Shown here: piece by piece, positions 1-5,438 of the stretch | Layout of the letters: each line of letters begins with the position of its first letter | Numbering within the stretch: the first letter of the stretch is position 1 | Assembly: GCA_964531265.1 (NCBI GenBank) | Contig: CAZHDW010000031.1 | Coordinates: 1 to 13,850, forward strand | DNA from: Hominenteromicrobium sp964531265 | GTDB taxonomy: Bacteria > Bacillota > Clostridia > Oscillospirales > Acutalibacteraceae | DNA length: 13,850 nt | Direction of reading: 5' to 3' | Made by a program: the position numbers and the translations under genes | The notes under the pieces: model-generated | Databases searched by the model: none | Told to the model about the DNA's origin: nothing | What the model saw: the letters and a program-made list of their open reading frames with translations, nothing else

Positions 1-62
1 GCGCCGGTTACCCGACCTACTCCCTTAGCAGGGGAGCCCCTTCACCACTTGGGTACTTCTCC
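1..62 (-). tRNA. tRNA-Ser(GCT), 3' part cut by window edge
   Basis: Read on the minus strand, the RNA starts GGAGAAG at 62 and runs through a D-arm and an anticodon stem-loop CTCCC-CTGCTAA-GGGAG, giving anticodon GCT (serine AGY codons). It then enters the long variable arm typical of serine tRNAs. The T-arm and the 3' acceptor half lie left of base 1. It lies 34 nt downstream of the second tRNA-Ser and probably shares its transcript. Confidence 0.93.
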
Positions 63-96
63 AATGGTAAATTAAAAACAAATATTAAAAAGAAGG

Positions 97-185
97 TGGC
101 GGAGAGGAAGAGATTCGAACTCTTGGTCCCTTGCGAGATCACTAGTTTTCAAGACTAGCTCCTTAAACCACTCGGACACCTCTCC
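97..185 (-). tRNA. tRNA-Ser(TGA)
   Basis: The minus strand shows a complete 89-nt class II tRNA. The acceptor arm is GGAGAGG...CCTCTCC with discriminator G and a genomically encoded CCA at 99-97. The anticodon stem-loop is CTAGT-CTTGAAA-ACTAG with anticodon TGA. A long variable arm and the T-loop TTCGAAT follow. It decodes UCN serine codons. It is first in a tandem serine tRNA pair and is preceded by a consensus promoter. Confidence 0.96.
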
Positions 186-202
186 ATTTCAACGCAGTTG
201 TG

Positions 203-232
203 ATTATACCACATAGCAGCCACTCTTGTCAA
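203..232 (-). promoter_or_regulatory. Promoter of the tRNA-Ser pair
   Basis: On the minus strand a perfect -35 box TTGACA (232-227) and a perfect -10 box TATAAT (208-203) are separated by 18 bp. Transcription would start near 196, about 11 nt before the mature 5' end of tRNA-Ser(TGA). The full consensus match fits a highly expressed stable-RNA unit. Confidence 0.85.
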
Positions 233-288
233 GCATAAAAACCTTAAAATGCAAATTTCAGTAAAAATAACGCTGTTACACGAGTTTT

Positions 289-678
289 TTACCTGTTTTC
301 ATCGGTCTCCCACGGAAATTTACCGTCGACCATGGCCTTTTCATAGCCTACTATTTTTCTATCCAGCCACTCCAAAGCCTCATCGACCTTCTGTCTGCGC
401 TCCAACAGTGTCTGCTTCTGCTCCAGCAAAAGCTCAAGCCTTGCGCGCTTGGTCTCGTCGCCCTCCTGATACATCTGAACATACTTGACCATGGCTTCGA
501 TAGAAAGTCCGGAGGCACGCATACATTTTGCAAGCTGCACCCAGCGAATATCCTCGTCGCTGTAATCCCTTATTCCGCTCGCATTGCGCGTAACCGGCGG
601 AATCATGCCTATTTTTTCATAATAGCGCAGAGTATCCTGGGATATATCATATTTTAAGCTCACATCACCGATAGTCAT
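289..678 (-). CDS. MerR-family regulator, AdhR/NmlR-like, with redox-type Cys52
   Basis: A 129-residue MerR-family DNA-binding regulator. The N-terminal winged helix-turn-helix spans about residues 1-70 (MTIGDVSLKYDISQDTLRYY, then EKIGMIPP and GIRDYSDEDIRWV). A coiled-coil dimerisation helix follows at about 75-118, rich in Glu, Arg and Leu. The segment LAKCMRASGLSIEAM around Cys52 closely resembles Bacillus subtilis AdhR, whose Cys52 senses reactive aldehydes; a similar sensing role here is inference. There is no metal-binding Cys pair as in MerR or CueR. The ATG at 678 has a GGAG site 7 nt upstream. The gene is monocistronic from its own promoter, with no adjacent dehydrogenase or flavodoxin target. 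A weak TAAC-AGC-GTTA hairpin followed by five T on the minus strand (about 279-262) could end the transcript. Confidence 0.88.
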   Translation of the reverse strand: MTIGDVSLKYDISQDTLRYYEKIGMIPPVTRNASGIRDYSDEDIRWVQLAKCMRASGLSIEAMVKYVQMYQEGDETKRARLELLLEQKQTLLERRQKVDEALEWLDRKIVGYEKAMVDGKFPWETDENR

Positions 679-716
679 AAAGCCGCTCCGTTCAGTCGAA
701 TTAGGGTCATAGTATG

Positions 717-745
717 ATTCTACCCAATAAACCTGCTTCTGTCAA
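717..745 (-). promoter_or_regulatory. Promoter of the MerR-like gene
   Basis: On the minus strand TTGACA (745-740) and TAGAAT (722-717) are separated by 17 bp, followed by a leader of about 32 nt to the ATG at 678. The normal 17-bp spacer differs from the 19-20 bp spacers that MerR proteins typically act on, and I see no palindrome between the boxes. This suggests the regulator is expressed constitutively and acts on promoters outside this window. Confidence 0.8.
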
Positions 746-756
746 GCCAAAGCGCA

Positions 757-1284
757 TCAATCCACGTCCCAAAGGGTCACTCTGCCGCTTTTTCTTGTGG
801 CATTCATGTCGATTATACGCTGATTTGATGAGCCCCTGAATCTGAGGCTGATATTCTTCAGCTCTTCGACAAAGGCACCGTCCACAAGAACATCCAAAAG
901 TGAAAGCAGCTCATCCGTCACCTCACAGTGATTTCTTCCGTCCTCCGCCAGCATATCGGTCTCCAGAGTCGATCCACTGTAGCACCAAATGTCCTTATCT
1001 GGATATCTTTCCCTCACTCTGCGCAGAAAATGCACCAGCACACGCTGATTTTCTATCTCCATCGGCTCACCGCCGAGCACCGTAAGTCCGTTTACATAAT
1101 TCGGCTCAAGTGCCTGTAATATTTCCTCCTCGGTGCTGTCCGTAAAGGGCTTTCCGTACGTGAAGCTCCAGGTTTCCGGATTAAAGCAGTTTTTGCAATG
1201 CCTTGTACAGCCCGAGACAAACAGTGAAACTCTGACGCCGTAGCCGTTTGCAATATCCCTCTTTTTTATCTCTCCGTAATACAT
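757..1284 (-). CDS. nrdG: Anaerobic ribonucleoside-triphosphate reductase activating protein
   Basis: NrdG is a radical-SAM activase that installs the glycyl radical on the anaerobic ribonucleotide reductase NrdD. The 175-residue length is typical. The cluster-binding motif CTRHCKNC supplies Cys26, Cys30 and Cys33 (CX3CX2C), which coordinate the 4Fe-4S cluster that cleaves S-adenosylmethionine. GGEPM at 71-75 is the usual SAM-contacting glycine motif of the family. The N-terminus MYYGEIKKRDIANGYGVRVSLFVSGC is characteristic. The ATG at 1284 has GGGAG 6 nt upstream. The gene lies 62 nt downstream of eda on the same strand with a hairpin between them. Its substrate protein NrdD is not encoded in this window, which is somewhat unusual because nrdD and nrdG are often adjacent. 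Cytoplasmic and oxygen-sensitive. Confidence 0.95.
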   Translation of the reverse strand: MYYGEIKKRDIANGYGVRVSLFVSGCTRHCKNCFNPETWSFTYGKPFTDSTEEEILQALEPNYVNGLTVLGGEPMEIENQRVLVHFLRRVRERYPDKDIWCYSGSTLETDMLAEDGRNHCEVTDELLSLLDVLVDGAFVEELKNISLRFRGSSNQRIIDMNATRKSGRVTLWDVD

Positions 1285-1305
1285 CTCGTTCTCCCATAGT
1301 TAAAT

Positions 1306-1335
1306 ATGCGGTAGAGTCTCTCCGCCCCACCGCAT
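1306..1335 (-). repeat. Inverted repeat between eda and nrdG
   Basis: On the minus strand ATGCGGT and ACCGCAT form a 7-bp stem around a 16-nt loop, starting 11 nt after the eda stop codon. No T-run follows (ATTTAAC comes next), so a classic intrinsic terminator is unlikely. It may be an mRNA-stabilising or weak attenuating hairpin. I see no clear separate promoter for nrdG in this gap, so co-transcription with eda is possible. Confidence 0.5.
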
Positions 1336-1346
1336 GTTATCTTGAA

Positions 1347-1973
1347 TCATTCCGCTGCAAGCTGTGCTGCTTCTCTTGCCAGCTTCTCAATGCCCTCATA
1401 GTCATCGTTGTTCAGAAGCTCGGCCGGAACTATCCAGCTTCCGCCGCAGCAAACAACATTCTTGAGCGCAAGGTAGGATTTTACATTCTTTACACTTATT
1501 CCGCCTGTCGGCATGAATTTTACAGAGCCGTACGGCCCGGAAAGTGCCTTGAGCATTCCGACTCCGCCGACAACCTCTGCCGGGAACAGCTTGACAAAAT
1601 CAAGCCCCATACGCATACAAGCCTCGACCTCAGTGGGAGTAGCACAGCCCGGTATCACCGTAACACCGTTCTCCACGCACCATTTGACAACCTCGGGGTT
1701 AGTACCCGGGCTGATAACGGCCTTGGCTCCGGCCTTGACAGCACGTTTTGCCGTATCCACATCCAGAACCGTACCTGCGCACACATACACCTCCGGAACC
1801 TGCTCCGCTATGCGTCTGATTGCTTCCTCGGCAGCATCCGTTCTAAAGGTTACCTCCGCTGCCGGAAGTCCACCATTCATAAGTGCACGGACCAGCGGAA
1901 CAGCCTTTTCTGCGTCCTCAATCTTGATCACCGGTATTATACCTATATTTGCAAGTGTCTGCTTTACATCCAT
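1347..1973 (-). CDS. eda: 2-dehydro-3-deoxyphosphogluconate aldolase / 4-hydroxy-2-oxoglutarate aldolase
   Basis: A class I (Schiff-base) aldolase that splits KDPG into pyruvate and glyceraldehyde-3-phosphate in the Entner-Doudoroff and hexuronate pathways. The protein is a single (beta/alpha)8 barrel of 208 residues, a normal family length. Numbering from the ATG at 1973, the signature AAEVTFRT carries catalytic Glu40 and substrate-binding Arg44, the phosphate/carboxylate segment CAGTVLD follows, and DFVKLFPAE carries the Schiff-base Lys128. MPTGGIS is the late phosphate-binding loop. An in-frame GTG at 1982 is only three codons upstream, but AGGGG lies directly against it, whereas the same site sits 8 nt from the ATG at 1973, so I chose 1973. 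No edd, kdgK or uronate genes are present here; partners must be elsewhere. A sigma-A promoter lies just upstream. Confidence 0.93.
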   Translation of the reverse strand: MDVKQTLANIGIIPVIKIEDAEKAVPLVRALMNGGLPAAEVTFRTDAAEEAIRRIAEQVPEVYVCAGTVLDVDTAKRAVKAGAKAVISPGTNPEVVKWCVENGVTVIPGCATPTEVEACMRMGLDFVKLFPAEVVGGVGMLKALSGPYGSVKFMPTGGISVKNVKSYLALKNVVCCGGSWIVPAELLNNDDYEGIEKLAREAAQLAAE

Positions 1974-2011
1974 TTTTAGCACCCCTAAGCTTCATATTTG
2001 CCTTATTTATA

Positions 2012-2040
2012 ATTTTATCACCCAAAGCTGCATTTTTCAA
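2012..2040 (-). promoter_or_regulatory. Promoter of eda (and possibly nrdG)
   Basis: On the minus strand TTGAAA (2040-2035) and TAAAAT (2017-2012) are 17 bp apart, giving a leader of about 32 nt before the ATG at 1973. The nearer TetR operator (2094-2117) lies 54 bp upstream of this -35 box, so direct repression of eda from it seems unlikely, although looping cannot be excluded. Confidence 0.7.
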
Positions 2041-2093
2041 CTGTTCTTTGCACTTCTTGTACTCATCTCAAGGATTTATTCAAAAACCCCGGC

Positions 2094-2117
2094 ATAAAAT
2101 ATCACGTGATATTTTAT
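2094..2117. promoter_or_regulatory. Operator 1: 24-bp perfect palindrome upstream of the tetR -35 box
   Basis: The half-site ATAAAATATCA faces its exact complement around a central CG, with the axis between 2105 and 2106. It ends two bases before the tetR -35 box. It is identical to operator 2 except for the two central bases. Palindromic pairs at a TetR promoter are normally the regulator's own binding sites; assignment to the adjacent TetR is inference from position. Confidence 0.85.
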
Positions 2118-2119
2118 TG

Positions 2120-2148
2120 TTGACAAACTTTATAACGAGTGCTAATAT
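2120..2148 (+). promoter_or_regulatory. Promoter of the tetR-methyltransferase operon
   Basis: TTGACA (2120-2125) and TAATAT (2143-2148) are 17 bp apart. Operator 1 ends two bases before the -35 box and operator 2 begins at the base after the -10 box, so both ends of the core promoter are covered. The predicted start near 2155 falls inside operator 2. This arrangement predicts tight autorepression. Confidence 0.85.
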
Positions 2149-2172
2149 ATAAAATATCATATGATATTTTAT
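2149..2172. promoter_or_regulatory. Operator 2: 24-bp perfect palindrome over the transcription start
   Basis: The half-site ATAAAATATCA and its complement flank a central TA, with the axis between 2160 and 2161. The axis-to-axis distance to operator 1 is 55 bp, close to five helical turns, so both dimers would face the same side of the DNA. The palindrome ends six bases before the tetR Shine-Dalgarno sequence GGAGG (2178-2182). Confidence 0.85.
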
Positions 2173-2187
2173 CCTTCGGAGGTCACC

Positions 2188-2745
2188 ATGGCTCGCACAA
2201 TCACTATAACCGGCGAAATGCTCATCGAGGCAGGCACACAGATAGTACTTGAAAGCGGAATTTCCGCACTGAATATCCGCTCAGTTGCCGCAAAGCTCAA
2301 TTGCTCGATACAGCCGATCTTTCGCAGATTCGGCAATATGGATAACCTGAGAGCAGAGATTTTACGCTCGCTCGACGGCGTATACGGCTCATTTATAGCT
2401 CAGTTTGTGGACAAAGAAAACTACCTGTTCACGGTAAGCCTTGCGCATATACGCCTTGCGGAGCAGCAGAGAAATCTGTTTGAAGCCATGTTTCTCACCG
2501 CGGAATACGGTACACGCACGGTGGAGCAGATACTTTCCTCAAGCTGGAACAGAGAGACCATAGAATGCACAGCAAAGCAGTATGGTCTGTCGACAGAAGC
2601 CGCCGAGGAAGTCTATCGTGATGTGCGTTTTTACACCTTCGGTATCGCACGTGAAATCTATGCGGGCAGCATTATACTGCATCCCGGCGAGGCCGAAAAG
2701 CTGCTGAACGGTGCTGTATCAGCCTTTACCGCTCAGTATTTATAA
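2188..2745 (+). CDS. TetR/AcrR-family transcriptional regulator
   Basis: A 185-residue TetR-type repressor. The N-terminal DNA-binding domain covers about residues 5-55, with the helix-turn-helix in LNIRSVAAKLNCSIQPIFRRFGNMDNL (about 28-54), where the recognition helix matches the family pattern. The helical C-terminal ligand and dimerisation region (about 60-185) matches no regulator I can name, so the inducer is unknown. An in-frame ATG at 2161 lies inside operator 2 without a ribosome binding site. The ATG at 2188 has GGAGG 5 nt upstream and is the likely start. The gene is 13 nt upstream of a SAM methyltransferase gene and almost certainly co-transcribed with it. Two palindromic operators at the promoter indicate autorepression. 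DNA binding by a homodimer is expected. Confidence 0.92.
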   Translation: MARTITITGEMLIEAGTQIVLESGISALNIRSVAAKLNCSIQPIFRRFGNMDNLRAEILRSLDGVYGSFIAQFVDKENYLFTVSLAHIRLAEQQRNLFEAMFLTAEYGTRTVEQILSSSWNRETIECTAKQYGLSTEAAEEVYRDVRFYTFGIAREIYAGSIILHPGEAEKLLNGAVSAFTAQYL

Positions 2746-2758
2746 GAAAGGAACAACA

Positions 2759-3463
2759 ATGAACACCGAAGAACAAGCAAAATATCTTGAAGAACTTAAA
2801 AGCTGGCTGAGTACCGTTGAAAACGCCCCTCTCGAGGAGATGGATTCGTTTTTTACAGCACGTCTCGAGAAATATGAGGAGCACATGCTCGGGTCATGGG
2901 CTGCCGTATACAGCTATTTTCCGACACTTTTGCCTGAAAACGCCAAAAAGGTGCTCGATCTCGGCTGTGGAACCGGACTTGAGCTTGACGAAATATTCAA
3001 GCTGAGACCCGAGCTGTCCGTCACAGGCATCGATCTGACACCCTCAATGCTCGAAAAGCTTCGTGAAAAGCACCCCGATAAGGAGCTGACACTCATCAAC
3101 GGCAGTTATTTTGACGTGCCGTTCCCCGGCCCGTTTGATGCCGTTATTTCCTTTGAATCGATTCACCATTTCACCGCCGACGAAAAGCGTCCGCTCTTTA
3201 AAAAGATATACGATACACTCAAAGACGGCGGAGTTTTTCTGAATAACGATTACTTTGCATGCTGTGACGAGGAGGAAAAGCTGCTGCGCGATACCTGTGA
3301 CAGACTTCGCAAGCGCTGGAATATCCCGGACGGTACATTCGTGCACTTTGATACTCCGCTCACGGCTGAAAAGGAAATACAGCTCCTGCGAGAGGTCGGC
3401 TTTTCATCCGTTACTCTCGACACATCGGTGAAAAACGGCGCTGTGATCACAGCCAAAAAGTAA
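2759..3463 (+). CDS. Class I SAM-dependent methyltransferase
   Basis: A 234-residue Rossmann-fold methyltransferase. Motif I, VLDLGCGTGLEL, is at about 65-76; the acidic residue that binds the SAM ribose is in GIDLTPSML (about 90-98); SFESIHHF at 131-138 is motif IV-like and LKDGGVFLNNDYF (about 155-166) is the motif VI region. The order fits small-molecule or protein methyltransferases of the UbiE/Methyltransf_25 kind, but no substrate-specific motif is recognisable. A GTG 48 nt upstream overlaps tetR; the ATG at 2759 has AAGGA at 2748-2752, 6 nt away, and is preferred. It is the second gene of a two-gene operon under TetR control, so its substrate is plausibly the inducer or a toxic or signalling compound, which is inference only. 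No membrane segments; cytoplasmic. Confidence 0.88.
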   Translation: MNTEEQAKYLEELKSWLSTVENAPLEEMDSFFTARLEKYEEHMLGSWAAVYSYFPTLLPENAKKVLDLGCGTGLELDEIFKLRPELSVTGIDLTPSMLEKLREKHPDKELTLINGSYFDVPFPGPFDAVISFESIHHFTADEKRPLFKKIYDTLKDGGVFLNNDYFACCDEEEKLLRDTCDRLRKRWNIPDGTFVHFDTPLTAEKEIQLLREVGFSSVTLDTSVKNGAVITAKK

Positions 3464-3475
3464 GAACACCGCAAA

Positions 3476-3503
3476 AACGGCGTCTCCCGTTGGAGACGCC
3501 GTT
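3476..3503 (-). terminator. Terminator between methyltransferase and pyk
   Basis: A perfect 12-bp stem, AACGGCGTCTCC with its complement, closes a 4-nt loop. On the minus strand it is followed by TTTTT, so it mainly ends pyk (stop at 3517). The plus strand has a weaker T-rich tail (CATTTATGCTTT), so it may also end the convergent methyltransferase transcript. Confidence 0.85.
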
Positions 3504-3516
3504 CATTTATGCTTTA

Positions 3517-5271
3517 TCAAACATTGATAGCTGTATTTGCACTGAATATCGCACCGCGCACGCCGTCAAGACGCACGGTAGTGCCGGATTTCAGCAGCTC
3601 GGTCGCACCTGTAGCACCGACAATTGCCGGTATGCCAAGCGCCATAGCTGCTATTGCAGCGTGTGAATTTGCACCGTCCATCTCTGTTACAAGACCTGCC
3701 GCCTGACGGATTATCGGCATAAGGGCATTTGTGGTCTTGGGTATTACAAGGATATCACCGCGCTTGAAATTTCTCAGCGCATCCTCCTCTGTTTTGCAAA
3801 CACACAGAGAGCCGCATACGCTCTGCTCAGTTACCACCGAGCCTGAGCAAAGAACATCTCCCACAAGGTGCACCTTCAGCATATTTGTGGTGCCGGAAAT
3901 TCCAAGCGGTATACCGGCGGTAATAACTGCGATATCGCCCGCCTTGACAAGCCCATGCTGCTCGGCCACGCTGACAACATGCTCAAAGAGGTCATCCGTA
4001 TTGGATTTTTCCTCAAGCAGGACCGGAACAACACCCCATGAAAGCCCCATCTGGTGCATTACCTTTTTATCGGTAGTACCGGAAATTATGGGACATGCCG
4101 GGCGGAACTTTGAAATACTGCGTGCGGTAAGTCCTGTTTTGGAAACCGTCATGATAGCAACAGCGCCGAGGTCATGTGCGGTCGTACAGGTTGCATGGGA
4201 AATAGCGGAGGTAACATCCTTTGTGATCTCGCCGTCCCACTGCTCAAGCTGACGCACATAGTCGATCTCGCTCTCGGTTCTCTCGGCTATTCTTACCATC
4301 GTCTTAACAGCCTCTATGGGGTATGCACCTGCTGCGGTCTCGCCGCTCAGCATGATAGCACTTGTGCCGTCATAGATAGCATTTGCGACGTCGGTAGCCT
4401 CGGCACGTGTCGGACGCGGATTTTTCACCATTGAGTCCAACATCTGAGTAGCTGTGATGACCTGCTTTCCGGCCACATATGCCTTGCGAATGAGTCTCTT
4501 CTGCAAGGCCGGGATATCCTCTATCGGAACTTCAACACCGAGATCTCCGCGGGCCACCATGATGCCGTCGGATACGCGGATGATGTCGTCGATATTCTCA
4601 ACGCCGTCCATATTTTCAATTTTTGCGATTATGCGTACATTTCTGCCGTTATTGCTTTCCAGCTCGTTTCTTATCATAACGATATCATCCGCCGAGCGTG
4701 TAAAGGAGGCTGCTATGAACTCAAAATCCTCTTTTACGCAGAATTCGATATCGCTCCTGTCCTTGTCATTTATATAGGGCATGGAAAGTGTTATTCCGGG
4801 CACATTTATTCCCTTGTAGGAGGTAATCGGGCCGCCGTTAAGCACGCGGCACTCAATATCAGTTCCGGAAATGCGCTCAACTATCATCTCGATAAGGCCG
4901 TCATCCACCAGGATATGTGTGCCGTTCTGAACATCCTTCGGAAGATCCTTAAAGGTTATGGAGCAGCCTGTCTCGTCGCCCATGCGCTCCTCCGTGCTGA
5001 AAACATATTTCTGCCCATTTTCAAGCATTACCTTGTTTTCGAACTTACCGGTTCTTATCTCCGGGCCCTTGGTGTCCATAAGCAGTGCCACAGGAACATC
5101 CAGCTCCTCACGCAACTTCTTCACCATATCGGCGCGACGTTTGTGCTCCTCATGCGTACCATGCGACATATTCAGTCGGGCGACGTTCATTCCGTTCAAA
5201 ATCAACTGTTTGAGTATCGCCTCATCATCCGTTGCCGGGCCAAGCGTACATACTATTTTCGTTTTTCTCAT
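3517..5271 (-). CDS. pyk: Pyruvate kinase with C-terminal PEP-utiliser domain
   Basis: Converts phosphoenolpyruvate and ADP to pyruvate and ATP, the last step of glycolysis. At 584 residues it is about 110 longer than the classical enzyme because of an extra C-terminal domain. The barrel begins RKTKIVCTLGPAT; TKGPEIRTG (68-76) carries the Glu that marks potassium-dependent enzymes; IIAKIENMDGVEN holds catalytic Lys217; VARGDLGVE (239-247) binds metal; TQMLDSM and NPRPTRAEATDVANAIYDG follow. The C-terminal allosteric domain spans about 350-470. The extension (about 485-584) contains the mobile PEP-utiliser motif with Ser536-His537 in DGANSHAAIAAMALGIP, as in Bacillus and Geobacillus enzymes. 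Start ATG at 5271; the upstream ribosome site is modest (CAGGG, about 8 nt away). It is monocistronic, with its own promoter and a strong terminator. Confidence 0.97.
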   Translation of the reverse strand: MRKTKIVCTLGPATDDEAILKQLILNGMNVARLNMSHGTHEEHKRRADMVKKLREELDVPVALLMDTKGPEIRTGKFENKVMLENGQKYVFSTEERMGDETGCSITFKDLPKDVQNGTHILVDDGLIEMIVERISGTDIECRVLNGGPITSYKGINVPGITLSMPYINDKDRSDIEFCVKEDFEFIAASFTRSADDIVMIRNELESNNGRNVRIIAKIENMDGVENIDDIIRVSDGIMVARGDLGVEVPIEDIPALQKRLIRKAYVAGKQVITATQMLDSMVKNPRPTRAEATDVANAIYDGTSAIMLSGETAAGAYPIEAVKTMVRIAERTESEIDYVRQLEQWDGEITKDVTSAISHATCTTAHDLGAVAIMTVSKTGLTARSISKFRPACPIISGTTDKKVMHQMGLSWGVVPVLLEEKSNTDDLFEHVVSVAEQHGLVKAGDIAVITAGIPLGISGTTNMLKVHLVGDVLCSGSVVTEQSVCGSLCVCKTEEDALRNFKRGDILVIPKTTNALMPIIRQAAGLVTEMDGANSHAAIAAMALGIPAIVGATGATELLKSGTTVRLDGVRGAIFSANTAINV

Positions 5272-5371
5272 GTTAAAACCCTGACCTTTCTGAATTGATC
5301 TTCACTGTGCGCAGCCGGTTTCAGGCAATGCTGTAAATGCTCATTACTTATCGTTTACGGCTTACAAGCAT

Positions 5372-5400
5372 ATAATACCTAAAAATCGAATAAAAATCAA
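5372..5400 (-). promoter_or_regulatory. Promoter of pyk
   Basis: On the minus strand TTGATT (5400-5395) and TATTAT (5377-5372) are 17 bp apart in the 167-bp gap between the ATPase and pyk. The predicted leader is about 94 nt. I see no convincing riboswitch or strong hairpin in the leader. I also see no clear terminator after the ATPase stop at 5439, so some read-through into pyk is possible. Confidence 0.65.
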
Positions 5401-5438
5401 GATTTCAAACACAGATATCCGAAAAGCCCTCCGAGTCA

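Noticed and set aside
1..185. tRNA-Ser genes as an attachment site for an integrated element
   Set aside because: No integrase, no direct repeat of a tRNA 3' end and no mobile genes are visible in the window.
2161..2187. Upstream ATG start for the TetR gene
   Set aside because: It lies at the axis of operator 2, only about 6 nt after the predicted transcript start, without a ribosome site. ATG 2188 follows GGAGG.
3731..5298. Several plus-strand ORFs of 60-170 codons within pyk
   Set aside because: They are antisense to a full-length, motif-complete pyruvate kinase, low in complexity and Ser-rich, and lack ribosome sites and recognisable domains.
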